Counted from the first letter of the stretch, positions 28,000-36,716 are shown. The stretch: 64,000 nucleotides of DNA from Candidatus Brocadia sp. WS118 (GCA_007618135.1 PHFX01000152.1:78687-142686); one strand, 5' to 3'. The notes: a model not told the origin generated them from the letters alone. Made by a program: numbers and translations.

Positions 28000-29283
28000 T
28001 TAACGGGCACTCATGGTTATTGTTGATAACGGTCTTAAACTGGTCAGCTGAGGATTTTTCACATTCTTATGCTGAATTAACACCTTGAAGACTTCTCCCA
28101 TCCCTTCGGGGTGGAAAAGATTTTTTACCTTTAATATCGTTTCAATATCGTTATGTATAGTATTTAATTTATCGAGTATACCTAATGCAATCAAATAATG
28201 GGATTGTTTTGTAAAACCCGTTACTTCTAACTGCATTAATCTTCCTGCGCTTATCAGGTTCGTAAAGTCTACATGAGCCGTAATATCTTGTTCACCCAGT
28301 CGTTCGTAGTAATCCTGGTTAACCGTATGATCATAATAACATCGCAGTGTTCCTTCCCGCATGTTTTCATGATACAACCTATCTTGTGTATCACCATAAT
28401 CAATCGTTATAATAAATCCTCTGTCTAATTTTTCTGAAACGTATCTTAGCCAGTCTGCTACACCTAAATTTACCTCACATACCTGATCTTCTTTAAGAGA
28501 TATTTTGTTCGTTTCAAGATAATTTTGTAAGGCCGGTACTGATACCGCGTCATCTATTTCACAAAAATTTGCCCCATTATAACCCACATAGGTCTCTTTT
28601 AAAACCTTATTTTTTACCTTTAACCGGTGTACCGGCATAGCATCAACAAATTCATTGGACAAAAAACATCCCTGAATCTTATCGAAGGAAAATCCATCCT
28701 TTGAGTAGGTATGCCACAACACCTTTCCACCCAAATCTTTCCCCTCTAACAAGAGGGGCGGGGGAGGTGTTCCTTTTTCCTCTACACAGAAAGGCGCAAG
28801 GATGTGTTGTTTGATAGGGTAATCAAACCAATTTCTTTTTTCTGCCGTTTCTTTTGTTATGTTTGCTCTATTCAATTTAGCCGTGATGAAAGAATTAAGA
28901 AGTCTCTCTTGTTTCTCTCTTGAGTAAGGATTTGCTTCAATAATGATATAATGAAGGTTGTTATAAAATTCCGGACATTCTTCTTCAATACAGTGAATAA
29001 TGTCATGACACAACCACCCCCTGTTAGCACCCATCTCAACAACGGTAAATGGCCCTTCCCCCATAATCCTCCACATTTCTTCCAGTTGTTTTGCAATGAG
29101 CTCACCGAAAATCTTATGGACGGTTGGGCTTGTATAGTAATCACCAAATCTTCCCACCTGCTCTGCATCTGAATTATAATAACCGTATTTCGGATGATAC
29201 AGTGCCATTTGCATAAACTCGGCAAAGGTAATCTTCCCTTTTTTGTTGATTTTCTTAATTATTAAATCTTTAAGCGAATGCAT
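28000..29283 (-). CDS. SAM-dependent methyltransferase of the MidA/NDUFAF7 family
   Basis: This 427-residue protein matches the family whose eukaryotic member methylates an arginine of a complex I subunit. The N-terminus has ITFAEFMQMALYHPKYGYY and the family-typical GRFGDYYTSPTVHKIFGELIA. The SAM motif is VVEMGANRGWL, and LSNEFVDAMPVHRL and FIITIDYGD follow. Target in bacteria is uncertain. A peculiarity is the proline/leucine-rich peptide GTPPPPLLLEGKDLGG near residue 180, encoded by a palindromic repeat inserted in frame. Apart from this the protein seems intact. It is followed by a ferritin-like gene. Confidence 0.88.
   Translation of the reverse strand: MHSLKDLIIKKINKKGKITFAEFMQMALYHPKYGYYNSDAEQVGRFGDYYTSPTVHKIFGELIAKQLEEMWRIMGEGPFTVVEMGANRGWLCHDIIHCIEEECPEFYNNLHYIIIEANPYSREKQERLLNSFITAKLNRANITKETAEKRNWFDYPIKQHILAPFCVEEKGTPPPPLLLEGKDLGGKVLWHTYSKDGFSFDKIQGCFLSNEFVDAMPVHRLKVKNKVLKETYVGYNGANFCEIDDAVSVPALQNYLETNKISLKEDQVCEVNLGVADWLRYVSEKLDRGFIITIDYGDTQDRLYHENMREGTLRCYYDHTVNQDYYERLGEQDITAHVDFTNLISAGRLMQLEVTGFTKQSHYLIALGILDKLNTIHNDIETILKVKNLFHPEGMGEVFKVLIQHKNVKNPQLTSLRPLSTITMSAR
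28728..28771. repeat. Palindromic repeat inserted in frame in the MidA-like gene
   Basis: CCCCTCT (28741-28747) and AGAGGGG (28752-28758) form a perfect stem with an AACA loop, flanked by C-rich and G-rich arms (CCACCC and GGGGGAGGTG). On the minus strand it encodes about fifteen residues unlike the rest of the protein, in a loop position just before the LSNEFVDA motif. It reads as a dispersed palindromic element captured within a coding region. Confidence 0.55.
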
Positions 29284-29798
29284 ACACTTTACATCTTAAG
29301 CTATTAGCTTTCAGCTTTATTTTGTGTTTTTGTGACTCGGTGGTAAATAATTCACCTAACAGCATATGAAAGCAATTATATCCAGAGAGAACCTCCTCTT
29401 CCACTTCTTTATTCACTTGTCTTTTTAATATTACAAAAGTTAAGGATTATTGAGTGGATTTGTTCTTTGTCCAATCGAAAAATCACTATTATTCATCCAG
29501 AACCGGAAAAACTCAAGAGAGCAGCTAGGAGTGCTATCTCAAAACAATGGGATACATGGATAAAACAGCATAAGTTAATTATATGTCAAAGGAAAATAGA
29601 AGAATCCTCTTGGCAAGACATCACAAATAACCTGTTCAAAACGGGAGGATAGGGCGAGACTTAGAAAACAAAGAATTGGCTCTTTTGCAGCCGACATTGC
29701 CTCATTCAAGTTATGCTTGGAGATTAGCCATGCCTCAATATTATCAAACTTCTTATCACCAATTCAAAAACTAAACAAGGAGAAGAAAAATGCAAGCA
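29284..29798. other. Intergenic region with possible gene debris
   Basis: This 515-base gap has no gene I can support. On the plus strand a 61-codon TTG-started frame (29467-29652) reads ITIIHPEPEKLKRAARSAI. In another frame just after it comes a start-less stretch containing LPHSSYAWRLAMPQYY, ending near 29777. They might be pieces of one frameshifted gene, but I recognise no family and codon content is weak. Otherwise it is AT-rich spacer. Confidence 0.35.
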
Positions 29799-30701
29799 TT
29801 AAACACGATTAATCAATTCCTGAAGGTAGTGCTTTACACCTTGCATGCCTGCATAATACACACCCAATGACTTGGATTGGGCGTTGTCAATCGTATGGAC
29901 AGATTGCCTGGGTGTGCCGCTAATATTTGATTTGGAGGCGCAGATATCCTTTGCCATGTGGGCTACGCTCATGTTATCCACATAAAAGTCTGAGAGATTA
30001 TAAATCTTCCCCGCTGCGCCTTTGTTGCCGATCGCCAAATCTATCGCCTGAGCTACGTCTTCCACCTGCACAACCTTCCCACCGCCTGAAACTTCAACAT
30101 TTACTCCATGCTTGATGTCCTTGACGATGTTATACCAGGCGGAGTGGGCCAGATGTGGATTTATCCCATAGATACCTACGGGACGAAAGATGGTCGCGTC
30201 AAAGGCCTTTGAAATAAAATATGAGTGGCAAAATGCCTCAACCGATGCCTTATAGGCACCGTAATTGGAATCCGGCATCAAGGGGTGTAATTCATTCAGC
30301 TTGATATGGGGAAAGATATGCCCGTATACCGCACACGAACTGATAAAGATGAATTGCTTAATACCCGCTTGTTTTGCAGCATCTAATAATTCTATGCTTG
30401 CCAAGAGATTCGCCTCGACGAATCGTTTCAGGTTTTTATTCGCTGCTTCATGAAAAGAAGCCCCATTTCTTTCATAGGCCATGTGGATGACCACATCAGC
30501 GCCCTGCACAAATTTCTTCAGGGTCCCTTTATCCGTCATGTCACCTTGTACAAAGGTGATCTTTTTCTCATAATCTTTCAGATGCAAGGTGTTGCTGGTA
30601 TCCCGTACAAGGGCTTGGATCAGAACATCCCTCGTAAAGAGTTTTTTTGCTATATAATGACCAAGAAAACCGGTTAAACCAGTTATGGCAATTTTCACCA
30701 T
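29799..30701 (-). CDS. NAD(P)-dependent epimerase/dehydratase (extended SDR)
   Basis: This 300-residue protein has the extended short-chain dehydrogenase fold. The nucleotide-binding motif is GLTGFLGHYIA, the catalytic serine region is FISSCAVYG and the YxxxK pair is Tyr147 and Lys151 in NYGAYKAS. A TIFRPVGIYG segment supports a sugar-nucleotide epimerase or dehydratase-type substrate pocket. It acts alone here, without glycosyltransferase neighbours, so the substrate is unknown. The ATG at 30701 is preceded by an AGGAAGG-like site. Confidence 0.85.
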   Translation of the reverse strand: MVKIAITGLTGFLGHYIAKKLFTRDVLIQALVRDTSNTLHLKDYEKKITFVQGDMTDKGTLKKFVQGADVVIHMAYERNGASFHEAANKNLKRFVEANLLASIELLDAAKQAGIKQFIFISSCAVYGHIFPHIKLNELHPLMPDSNYGAYKASVEAFCHSYFISKAFDATIFRPVGIYGINPHLAHSAWYNIVKDIKHGVNVEVSGGGKVVQVEDVAQAIDLAIGNKGAAGKIYNLSDFYVDNMSVAHMAKDICASKSNISGTPRQSVHTIDNAQSKSLGVYYAGMQGVKHYLQELINRV

Positions 30702-30915
30702 ATACCTTCCTCGGTTAAAAAAACATGAAAATGCCCTGGAACAGGAAAGAGTAAGCTATAAGACAGTATTAATTTATACTTATCAGCAGTTGAAATGCAA
30801 CGCTTTTCTCAAGAATAATTAGCGATTATATTCTGAGGCTTGGGTGTAAGGTCATTTTCACCCACCAGTAGCTACAACAGGATGGACAGAGACCTTATTC
30901 CCAGATTAAATTTTA

Positions 30916-30944
30916 TTGACATCGCAAAATAAATATAGTATTTT
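30916..30944 (+). promoter_or_regulatory. Promoter for tRNA-Glu
   Basis: A consensus TTGACA (30916-30921) lies 17 bases from TATTTT (30939-30944), about 55 bases before the mature tRNA-Glu. The rest of the 30702-30999 gap is featureless. Confidence 0.5.
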
Positions 30945-30999
30945 TTATATCGAAATTTTACGTGGGCAACGTAAATGCATTTTTCCTTGTATTTACCAG

Positions 31000-31072
31000 G
31001 CCCCCATCGTCTAGTGGCCCAGGATGCCAGGTTCTCAGCCTGGAGACAGGGGTTCAAATCCCCTTGGGGGTA
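31000..31072 (+). tRNA. tRNA-Glu (CTC)
   Basis: The 73-base sequence folds with acceptor GCCCCCA/TGGGGGT (G-U at the first pair), anticodon stem CCAGG/CCTGG and loop TTCTCAG giving anticodon CTC, and T loop TTCAAAT. The CCA end is not encoded, since CTT follows the discriminator A, so it must be added by CCA transferase. This differs from the other two tRNAs in the window, which encode CCA. Confidence 0.95.
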
Positions 31073-31205
31073 CTTAAATAATTATCATTACATGCAAGGA
31101 AAATCATTCCTGTCATTTTGCGGAAGGTAATTATTTTCACTCGTTTTTACAACATTCAGCGAAACCCTCATACAATACTCCCACACGAATCAAAGGAGAT
31201 AAGAG

Positions 31206-31712
31206 ATGCATGCAAAGATTTGGAAAACGAAACGCATTCCCTGTAAGACTTTTTTTTTATCAATTTCAGTTATACTTTCTTTTTTGCTCCACCCGGAGGT
31301 CTTTTGTAAACCAAGAGAAGAAAGCCGCTGGAATATTCAGGGATATGCTTTGAAAAATATGGCTCCTAAAAAAAACTCGAAATCTGATGCTATAGTTATC
31401 ATGGGTGCTTTTGCCAGTGTAGATGAACCTACAACAGAACTTATTCCTCTCACCTATGAATATCCAACATTCAGCAGGTTTTATGTAGGCATTGTTATCA
31501 TGAATACCAGTGACAAAGACAAGGACGTAACAGTAACCTTTGAGCTTTTCGGCATTAGGAGCGGAAAAGAAGACGCAGAGTTTACGATTCCGGGAGAAAG
31601 TACCTTTTTAGCCTATATTGATGATACGCTTGGCAGGGCAGGATTCTATACGTATAAAATAGGCCTCAAAAACCTAGACAGTTCAAAGATAACCTTAAGG
31701 ATGACAGAATAA
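31206..31712 (+). CDS. Secreted protein of unknown function
   Basis: This 168-residue protein has a signal peptide (hydrophobic stretch about residues 16-31, possible cleavage near FCK). The mature part is rich in beta-strand patterns: FYVGIVIMNTSDKDKDVTVTFELFG, then TFLAYIDDTL and FYTYKIGL. This suggests an immunoglobulin-like sandwich. An AAAGGAGA ribosome site supports the ATG. No family is recognised. It precedes the NapH-TPR gene by about 105 bases on the same strand and may share its transcript. Confidence 0.6.
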   Translation: MHAKIWKTKRIPCKTFFLSISVILSFLLHPEVFCKPREESRWNIQGYALKNMAPKKNSKSDAIVIMGAFASVDEPTTELIPLTYEYPTFSRFYVGIVIMNTSDKDKDVTVTFELFGIRSGKEDAEFTIPGESTFLAYIDDTLGRAGFYTYKIGLKNLDSSKITLRMTE

Positions 31713-31817
31713 CCTTTCTTTTGTTCTATCTCCTTTTCAAACCATCTATGCCGTTCTCTTAAGCCCACAAGATATCCTGCTTTTTTTCAAATAAATTCGT
31801 TGTGGCTCTGCTGCATT

Positions 31818-33338
31818 ATGAACGTCAACAAGAAAAGACTTTTGGTCCTGTTTTTTATAAATATTGTAATCGTTGTTCATATCATTCTCTGGTATCAATT
31901 TGGTTGTCAAAAAATCGGGACACTGAGTTTAAATGGTATCGTTAGCCTCTTTGGGATGGGCTTGTTAAACTCCGCAGCAGTCTTTTTTATTGTTACTATA
32001 TTCATAACAGCCATATTGGGAAGATTATTTTGTGGTTGGGGATGCCACTTTGCTTTCTTTCAGGAGGCTGCCTTAAAGATCCTCAACAAGCTCGGAGTCT
32101 CTCCGCAGATCGTCAACTCAAAGGCAACCATTATTCAGTATGTCTTTCTGCTGAAGACACTAACCGCTATCTATGAATTCTGGCTTATCTACGGTTATCC
32201 TCAGTTCCGCATAGGTTTCGGCGATACGCAGGTAATGACGGTAGATCTTCCCAGAAGTCCACTTATAATCGCATTGTTTATCCTGTTTGATGCCTTCTTA
32301 TTGATCTATCTTATGGGGTCACGGGCATTTTGCCGGTATGTATGCCCATGGGCGCCTATGCTAGCGATTTTTGATAATCTAAGCGTTTGGCGCATTCGAA
32401 AGGTTCATGAATGCACGGGCTGTATGAGTTGTACGCGGAGTTGCACGATGGGAATTCAAGTCCATGAAGAAATTGCTCAACACGCTGCGGTAGTAAACAC
32501 AAACTGCATTCGATGCTTTGCATGCACAAACGCATGTCAAAATGGAACGTTACGCTATCGACCGGGGTTCAATGTAATTTCAGGAGCCTATCGGTTCAGA
32601 TGGCTGATTTCAGGTTCATCGGGGTATTTCTGGTATTACGACTTATTACTGGTCGCTTGCGGATTAATGGTTGCGTATTATACTCAAAAATGGCTGGGGA
32701 GTTTTCAGACATTTCTCGGCGCAGCATGGGGATTGTGTTTTGGAGTTTCCATGATAAAACTCTTAGAAAAGAGATATGTGTCCTCACCGGAAACGACCCC
32801 AAAAAAAAGAAGGCTTCTGCCTATAGGCCTCATAATCTTTTCCACTCTTGCCTGGTGTTGGGCAACCAGCACCCCTCACGACATTCGTCTTCTGCTCAGA
32901 GGAAACAGATTTCTGGAGTACCTGGAATATGATAAGGCTATTGCAACCTATCGTCAAGCACTCACTGAATATTCGTCACAAAATGAGATCCGTGCCGCCC
33001 TTGCATTAACGTATAAAGAAAAGGGTGATTATTGCCGCGCCATAACAGAGTACAAGACCCTCATTAGCAGTAATCCGGACAACGCCAAACTGCATAATAA
33101 TTTAGGGACGGTTTATTACCGGAATGAAAATTACGATTTGGCAATCGAAGAATACAAAACGGCAATAACATTAGACGAGCACCTCGACGCAGCTTACGGC
33201 AATATGGGTTTGGTATTTTTAAAGGAAGGAAACATCAAAGAGGCAATTCGTTTTCTCAGAAAAGTCTTTCAAAATGAAGATGAAATGGTACAATATATAC
33301 TCTTAATATATAAAAATAATCAGAAACAAAATGGATAG
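31818..33338 (+). CDS. NapH/NosR-like polyferredoxin membrane protein with C-terminal TPR repeats
   Basis: This 506-residue protein is a likely quinol-to-periplasm electron-transfer component. I use the ATG at 31818; the longer frame starts with TTG at 31800. The N-terminal half has several membrane helices with the paired cysteine motifs CGWGCHF and CRYVCPW that define the NapH/NosR/CcoG group. Two 4Fe-4S motifs follow, CTGCMSCTRSC and CIRCFACTNAC. Two further membrane helices come next. From about residue 360 to the end there are three or so TPR units (for example NLGTVYYRNENYDLAIEEY). The TPR tail should mediate protein contacts. No nap or nos catalytic gene lies nearby. Confidence 0.82.
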   Translation: MNVNKKRLLVLFFINIVIVVHIILWYQFGCQKIGTLSLNGIVSLFGMGLLNSAAVFFIVTIFITAILGRLFCGWGCHFAFFQEAALKILNKLGVSPQIVNSKATIIQYVFLLKTLTAIYEFWLIYGYPQFRIGFGDTQVMTVDLPRSPLIIALFILFDAFLLIYLMGSRAFCRYVCPWAPMLAIFDNLSVWRIRKVHECTGCMSCTRSCTMGIQVHEEIAQHAAVVNTNCIRCFACTNACQNGTLRYRPGFNVISGAYRFRWLISGSSGYFWYYDLLLVACGLMVAYYTQKWLGSFQTFLGAAWGLCFGVSMIKLLEKRYVSSPETTPKKRRLLPIGLIIFSTLAWCWATSTPHDIRLLLRGNRFLEYLEYDKAIATYRQALTEYSSQNEIRAALALTYKEKGDYCRAITEYKTLISSNPDNAKLHNNLGTVYYRNENYDLAIEEYKTAITLDEHLDAAYGNMGLVFLKEGNIKEAIRFLRKVFQNEDEMVQYILLIYKNNQKQNG

Positions 33339-33353
33339 AAAGGGAGGGCATAT

Positions 33354-33653
33354 ATGGCAAATCTTTATACATGCAAAACGTGTGGTTTGGTGACGGAAGA
33401 AAAAGGTCATCTTTGTAATCCAATTCCGGCAAAAAAAGTTGTCGCCTGTAAATTTTGTGGAACGATATCCAGTGATCCCCGGCATGTCTGTGCGCCCAAG
33501 CTCGTTAATTTAAAATATATTTGCGATTCTTGTGGTCGACTTGCATCAAAACGTGAAATGCTCTGCCGGCCATCGCCTTTACCAAAACCAAAAAAGACCG
33601 TAAAAAAATCTGTATCAAAAAAAATTAGAAAATCCAACAAATCAAAGAAATAA
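33354..33653 (+). CDS. Small protein with three zinc-ribbon-like Cys clusters
   Basis: The 99-residue protein contains three repeats of a CxxC-x(8-10)-(H)xC pattern: CKTCG with HLC, CKFCG with HVC, and CDSCG with MLC. It ends with a strongly basic Lys-rich tail (KKTVKKSVSKKIRKSNKSKK). Each cluster could hold zinc, and the tail could bind RNA or DNA. A strong AAAGGGAGG site precedes the ATG. It follows the NapH-TPR gene by 15 bases, so the two are probably co-transcribed. Function is unknown. Confidence 0.75.
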   Translation: MANLYTCKTCGLVTEEKGHLCNPIPAKKVVACKFCGTISSDPRHVCAPKLVNLKYICDSCGRLASKREMLCRPSPLPKPKKTVKKSVSKKIRKSNKSKK

Positions 33654-33750
33654 GCATAGATTTTACCAGGACGTTTAATCCAGTTTTGTATCTGCCGGAA
33701 AAGTGATTCGGCTTTTTTGGAATGAACTGATAAGATACTGTGTGTTGAAA

Positions 33751-33828
<78 letters not shown>

Positions 33829-33866
33829 TCGCTATTCTTATTACTCTCCAAAAAAGGCAATGATTC

Positions 33867-33894
33867 ATTATACGATCCTTTTATCTAAATACAA
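33867..33894 (-). promoter_or_regulatory. Promoter for tRNA-Pro
   Basis: On the minus strand TTGTAT (33889-33894) and a perfect TATAAT (33867-33872) are 16 bases apart, about 40 bases upstream of the tRNA. The remaining sequence to 34040 shows nothing else. Confidence 0.5.
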
Positions 33895-34042
33895 GTAAAA
33901 ACATTTATCTATTGCAAATCCTCGTATGCAGTATGATAATTTAAAAATAACGAAACCCGATATGAGCATTTAAAAGAATTTAAGTTGGTAACTCTTTATA
34001 TGCACTAAAGTTAGAACAGTTTCATATTTTGAGAAATTTTTC

Positions 34043-34070
34043 TTGACAGCGAATTTTATAACATTAAAAT
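34043..34070 (+). promoter_or_regulatory. Promoter driving the c-di-GMP riboswitch
   Basis: TTGACA (34043-34048) and TAAAAT (34065-34070) are 16 bases apart. The predicted transcription start near 34077 leaves about 30 bases before the aptamer. Confidence 0.6.
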
Positions 34071-34105
34071 ATTGATATATTTAAATCTATTATAAAATAA
34101 TAATT

Positions 34106-34191
34106 CATATTCAGATAAAGGCAAACCCTGGGTAACCAGGGGACGCAAAGTAAAGGGTCTTAATAAAGACAGCCTTACTGCCGAAGATATG
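34106..34191 (+). ncRNA. Cyclic di-GMP-I (GEMM) riboswitch aptamer
   Basis: The sequence carries the conserved GEMM-I blocks in order: AAAGGCAAACC, then stem CCCTGG/CCAGGG capped by a GTAA (GNRA) tetraloop, then GGACGCAAAG, GGGTCT, AGACAGCC and CTGCCGAAG. The second helix pairs GTAAAGGGTCT (34150-34160) with AGACAGCCTTAC (34167-34178). Flanks CATATT (34106-34111) and GATATG (34186-34191) can form the closing helix. This RNA class binds cyclic di-GMP in the cytoplasm. It lies upstream of a small zinc-ribbon gene and overlaps a terminator. Confidence 0.93.
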
Positions 34192-34223
34192 TAAGAAAAG
34201 TATCTTTGCAGTAAGGTTTTTTT
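34173..34223 (+). terminator. Intrinsic terminator overlapping the riboswitch
   Basis: CCTTACTGC (34173-34181) pairs with GCAGTAAGG (34208-34216), extended by an inner AAGATA/TATCTT pairing, followed by seven T. The 5' arm is also the 3' strand of the aptamer's second helix. Aptamer folding and termination are therefore mutually exclusive, which predicts that c-di-GMP turns expression on. Confidence 0.85.
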
Positions 34224-34329
34224 ATTTAAGGATAGAATATAAAAATATGCATATTGGGAACAATATTATCCGCGGTTTTGTTTTTTTAAGCAGTATAAAA
34301 TTACATTTCAATCTATCCAGGAGTTCATT

Positions 34330-34599
34330 ATGAGTGTTCAACAAAAAGAAAAATCAAAACGTAAAACTCAAAGAAAGTATAACGAAAAAAACCTTTCCCT
34401 AAAAAATGTTTATACTGATAAAGCGGAAAGGATTTGTCTCATGTGTGGCAAAAAATTTATTAGCCGGGGACCACACAACAGAAGATGTCCGAGGTGCAAC
34501 CAGAAGATAGACCAGGCCGCGGAAAACACGTTTTACATGCCGACCGTGTATAACAACGATGGGAGTTCTGTGGGAGATTTTATACAAATACCTTATTAA
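34330..34599 (+). CDS. Small zinc-ribbon protein under c-di-GMP riboswitch control
   Basis: This 89-residue protein has a basic, Lys/Arg/Gln-rich N-terminus (about 1-35) and one four-cysteine zinc ribbon (CLMCG and CPRCN, about residues 37-59). The tail is short and acidic/aromatic, ending FIQIPY. An AGGAG site precedes the ATG. The preceding leader contains the c-di-GMP-I aptamer and terminator, and a second strong terminator follows. It is therefore the only gene under the switch. A basic zinc-ribbon protein could bind nucleic acid, so it might be a c-di-GMP-induced regulator; this is inference. Confidence 0.8.
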   Translation: MSVQQKEKSKRKTQRKYNEKNLSLKNVYTDKAERICLMCGKKFISRGPHNRRCPRCNQKIDQAAENTFYMPTVYNNDGSSVGDFIQIPY

Positions 34600-34627
34600 G
34601 AAACAGGGGTATACGAATATTTGCTAG

Positions 34628-34663
34628 AAGGGTTGTGTAATAAGGATTACACAACCCTTTTTT
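34628..34663 (+). terminator. Rho-independent terminator after the zinc-ribbon gene
   Basis: AAGGGTTGTGTAAT and ATTACACAACCCTT form a perfect 14-bp stem with a four-base loop, followed by a T run. It closes the single-gene riboswitch unit. Confidence 0.9.
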
Positions 34664-34733
34664 ATGCCTGTATTACTGTTCTAATGTAATAACCATCAGG
34701 ACAAAAGGTTTTGATTGTAACATATTTATTCGT

Positions 34734-35090
34734 TTAGAGTCTTTTTGCTATCTCGCCTAAAAGTTTTTCTTTATTAAAAGGCTTCTCGAGGAATGAGACA
34801 TTTCCCAGCGCCTGAAAACACCGGTACGTTTTTTCATCTAGTGCAGAGGCCATAATAATAGGAACCTCCCTATATCGGCTATCCTTTCTCAGCATTGCAA
34901 AAATCCTGTCACCCGTAACTCCTTCCATCAAGATATCCAGGATCACTAAATCATATTTCTTTTCTTTTGTTTTTTTAAGTCCTTCGTCTGCGTTTGAGGC
35001 AAGGGTGATGGTAAATTGTCCCCCTTGTAGCATGTCCTTATAAAACTCCTGCATTTCCAGATCGTCTTCTATAATTAATATCTCCTTCAT
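34734..35090 (-). CDS. Single-domain response regulator (CheY-like receiver)
   Basis: This 118-residue protein is a lone receiver domain. It has the acidic pair in IEDDLEM, the phosphoacceptor Asp in LVILDILMEG, the conserved Thr/Ser region IIMASALD and the lysine in FLEKPF. It has no output domain and so acts by protein contact. It lies 48 bases downstream of a GAF-PAS histidine kinase on the same strand, which is its probable phosphodonor. An AAAAGGA site precedes the ATG. Confidence 0.9.
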   Translation of the reverse strand: MKEILIIEDDLEMQEFYKDMLQGGQFTITLASNADEGLKKTKEKKYDLVILDILMEGVTGDRIFAMLRKDSRYREVPIIMASALDEKTYRCFQALGNVSFLEKPFNKEKLLGEIAKRL

Positions 35091-35138
35091 TCCTTTTCAA
35101 CTCCTTTGAAAAGATTGTACGAAGTGAAAAAAATCCCA

Positions 35139-36710
35139 CTAACGGTCTCCTGCCACAGGTAAGGTAAATTTAAACTGGGATCCCATTCCCTTTCCCTGAG
35201 ATTCAACCCAAATTTTGCCTTTATGTATTTGAACAATGTTTTTACAAATTGCAAGACCAATTCCTGATCCATACGCTGAAGGTGTTTCCTTGTAAAACTT
35301 TTCAAATACCCGTCTTTTCGTTTCCTCATCCAATCCTCTGCCGATGTCTTCTACAGTTACCTCTAGTGCATCCGGCAGCGCCCTCGCCAATATGTTAATT
35401 TTCCCTTGTTCTGTGAATTTTATCGCATTATCGATCAGGTGGGCTACCAACTGGTATATTTTATCCCGGTCTGCTCTTATCATAGGAAGACCAGACGGCA
35501 GAAGATTGACGATGACATTTCCTTTTGCGGTGGCTGCATCCGTCATTTCACAGACAATTTGTTTCACCATATCGACGACAGAAAATAAAGATACATTCAA
35601 CAATTCCATCCCTGATTCTAGCTTCGATATATCAAGGATGTTTTTTATGCTGTTCTTTAAACGGCCGATATTATTTCTGAGTATTTCATGCACCTGAAAA
35701 CCTCTTTCCGGAACGCCCCCATTCTCTTTTTTAAGAGAACGTTCAAACATATCAACAGCCATCTCTATCTTTGCAACGGGGGTCTTCAGCTCGTGAGTAA
35801 CGTCACGAATCAGATTGTCCTTTAATTCTTCCAATTTTTTTCTTTCGGTAATATCGCGACAAAACCCCTCAATGCCAACGATAGTATTACCTTCTTTAAT
35901 AGGAAGCGCTTCGATTGACAGCCAAACAACCATCCCTTGCTTATGAATCACCCGAAACTCGAGATCCAGTAAAATGCCACGCAACCCATGCAATAACTGA
36001 TAAATTTCATTCTGCACCCGTTCCTGATCATCACTGTGGCAGAGAGCTAGTCCATACCCCGGGCTATGATAAAATTGTTCTGCCGGATAACCCGTAATCT
36101 TTTCTACTGCAGAACTCATCAGGTGAAACTTTCCCTCACTCGTACATTCAAAGATAATATCCGGAGAACTTTCTATAATATCCCGGTATTTTTTCTCCGC
36201 TTCTTTAATTTTGTTAAAAAGGCGGGTATTCTCAATTGCCATAGCCAATTGAGGCGCAATTTGTGAGAAAAAATGGATATGTTTCTTTGAATAATAGTCC
36301 TTCTGTTTAGCGCCAAAATTTACACTTCCAATCACATTTCCCTTGTATTCTAAAGGAAAACCCAACCGTGATCGTATACCTTCTTTAAATAAAACAGCGT
36401 CCGTAAGAAACCGACCCTTTGACGTATCATCGACAATCACCGGCTCGCGAAATTGCACAACGCGTTTCATCAGGCTTCCTTCCATAGGATAGAAGACACC
36501 TTCCTTCAGTGCTGTATATTCATAGTCCTTTGACAGGACAAAGTTCTCGTAGAGATTATTATCTTCCGTGATAAGCGTAATGCTCAGCCGGTCAAAATCA
36601 ATTACCTTCAGGAGCTCGTTGCTCATCGTCTGGTAAACATCCCGAATATCCAGACTCGAAAATATAATTTTATTGATGTTAAAAACAATCTCTTTTTTGC
36701 TGGTAAACAC
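35139..36710 (-). CDS. GAF-PAS sensor histidine kinase
   Basis: This 523-residue cytosolic kinase has an N-terminal GAF domain (about 10-165) and a PAS domain with PAC (about 172-295). The HisKA dimerisation domain has the H-box DVTHELKTPVAKIEM, and a HATPase domain carries the N, G1 (DIGRGLD) and G2 (YGSGIGLAI) boxes. There is no membrane segment, so the signal is internal, perhaps a small molecule or redox state. The start is GTG at 36708-36710. It lies six bases after the macro-domain gene and is followed by a single-domain receiver, forming a three-gene operon. Confidence 0.92.
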   Translation of the reverse strand: MFTSKKEIVFNINKIIFSSLDIRDVYQTMSNELLKVIDFDRLSITLITEDNNLYENFVLSKDYEYTALKEGVFYPMEGSLMKRVVQFREPVIVDDTSKGRFLTDAVLFKEGIRSRLGFPLEYKGNVIGSVNFGAKQKDYYSKKHIHFFSQIAPQLAMAIENTRLFNKIKEAEKKYRDIIESSPDIIFECTSEGKFHLMSSAVEKITGYPAEQFYHSPGYGLALCHSDDQERVQNEIYQLLHGLRGILLDLEFRVIHKQGMVVWLSIEALPIKEGNTIVGIEGFCRDITERKKLEELKDNLIRDVTHELKTPVAKIEMAVDMFERSLKKENGGVPERGFQVHEILRNNIGRLKNSIKNILDISKLESGMELLNVSLFSVVDMVKQIVCEMTDAATAKGNVIVNLLPSGLPMIRADRDKIYQLVAHLIDNAIKFTEQGKINILARALPDALEVTVEDIGRGLDEETKRRVFEKFYKETPSAYGSGIGLAICKNIVQIHKGKIWVESQGKGMGSQFKFTLPVAGDR

Positions 36711-36716
36711 AGTATT

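Noticed and set aside
29467..29652. 61-codon plus-strand frame
   Set aside because: TTG start, no ribosome site, no recognised family; kept only as possible debris in the intergenic entry.
30872..31057. Minus-strand frame across tRNA-Glu
   Set aside because: Overlaps a tRNA and shows no protein features.
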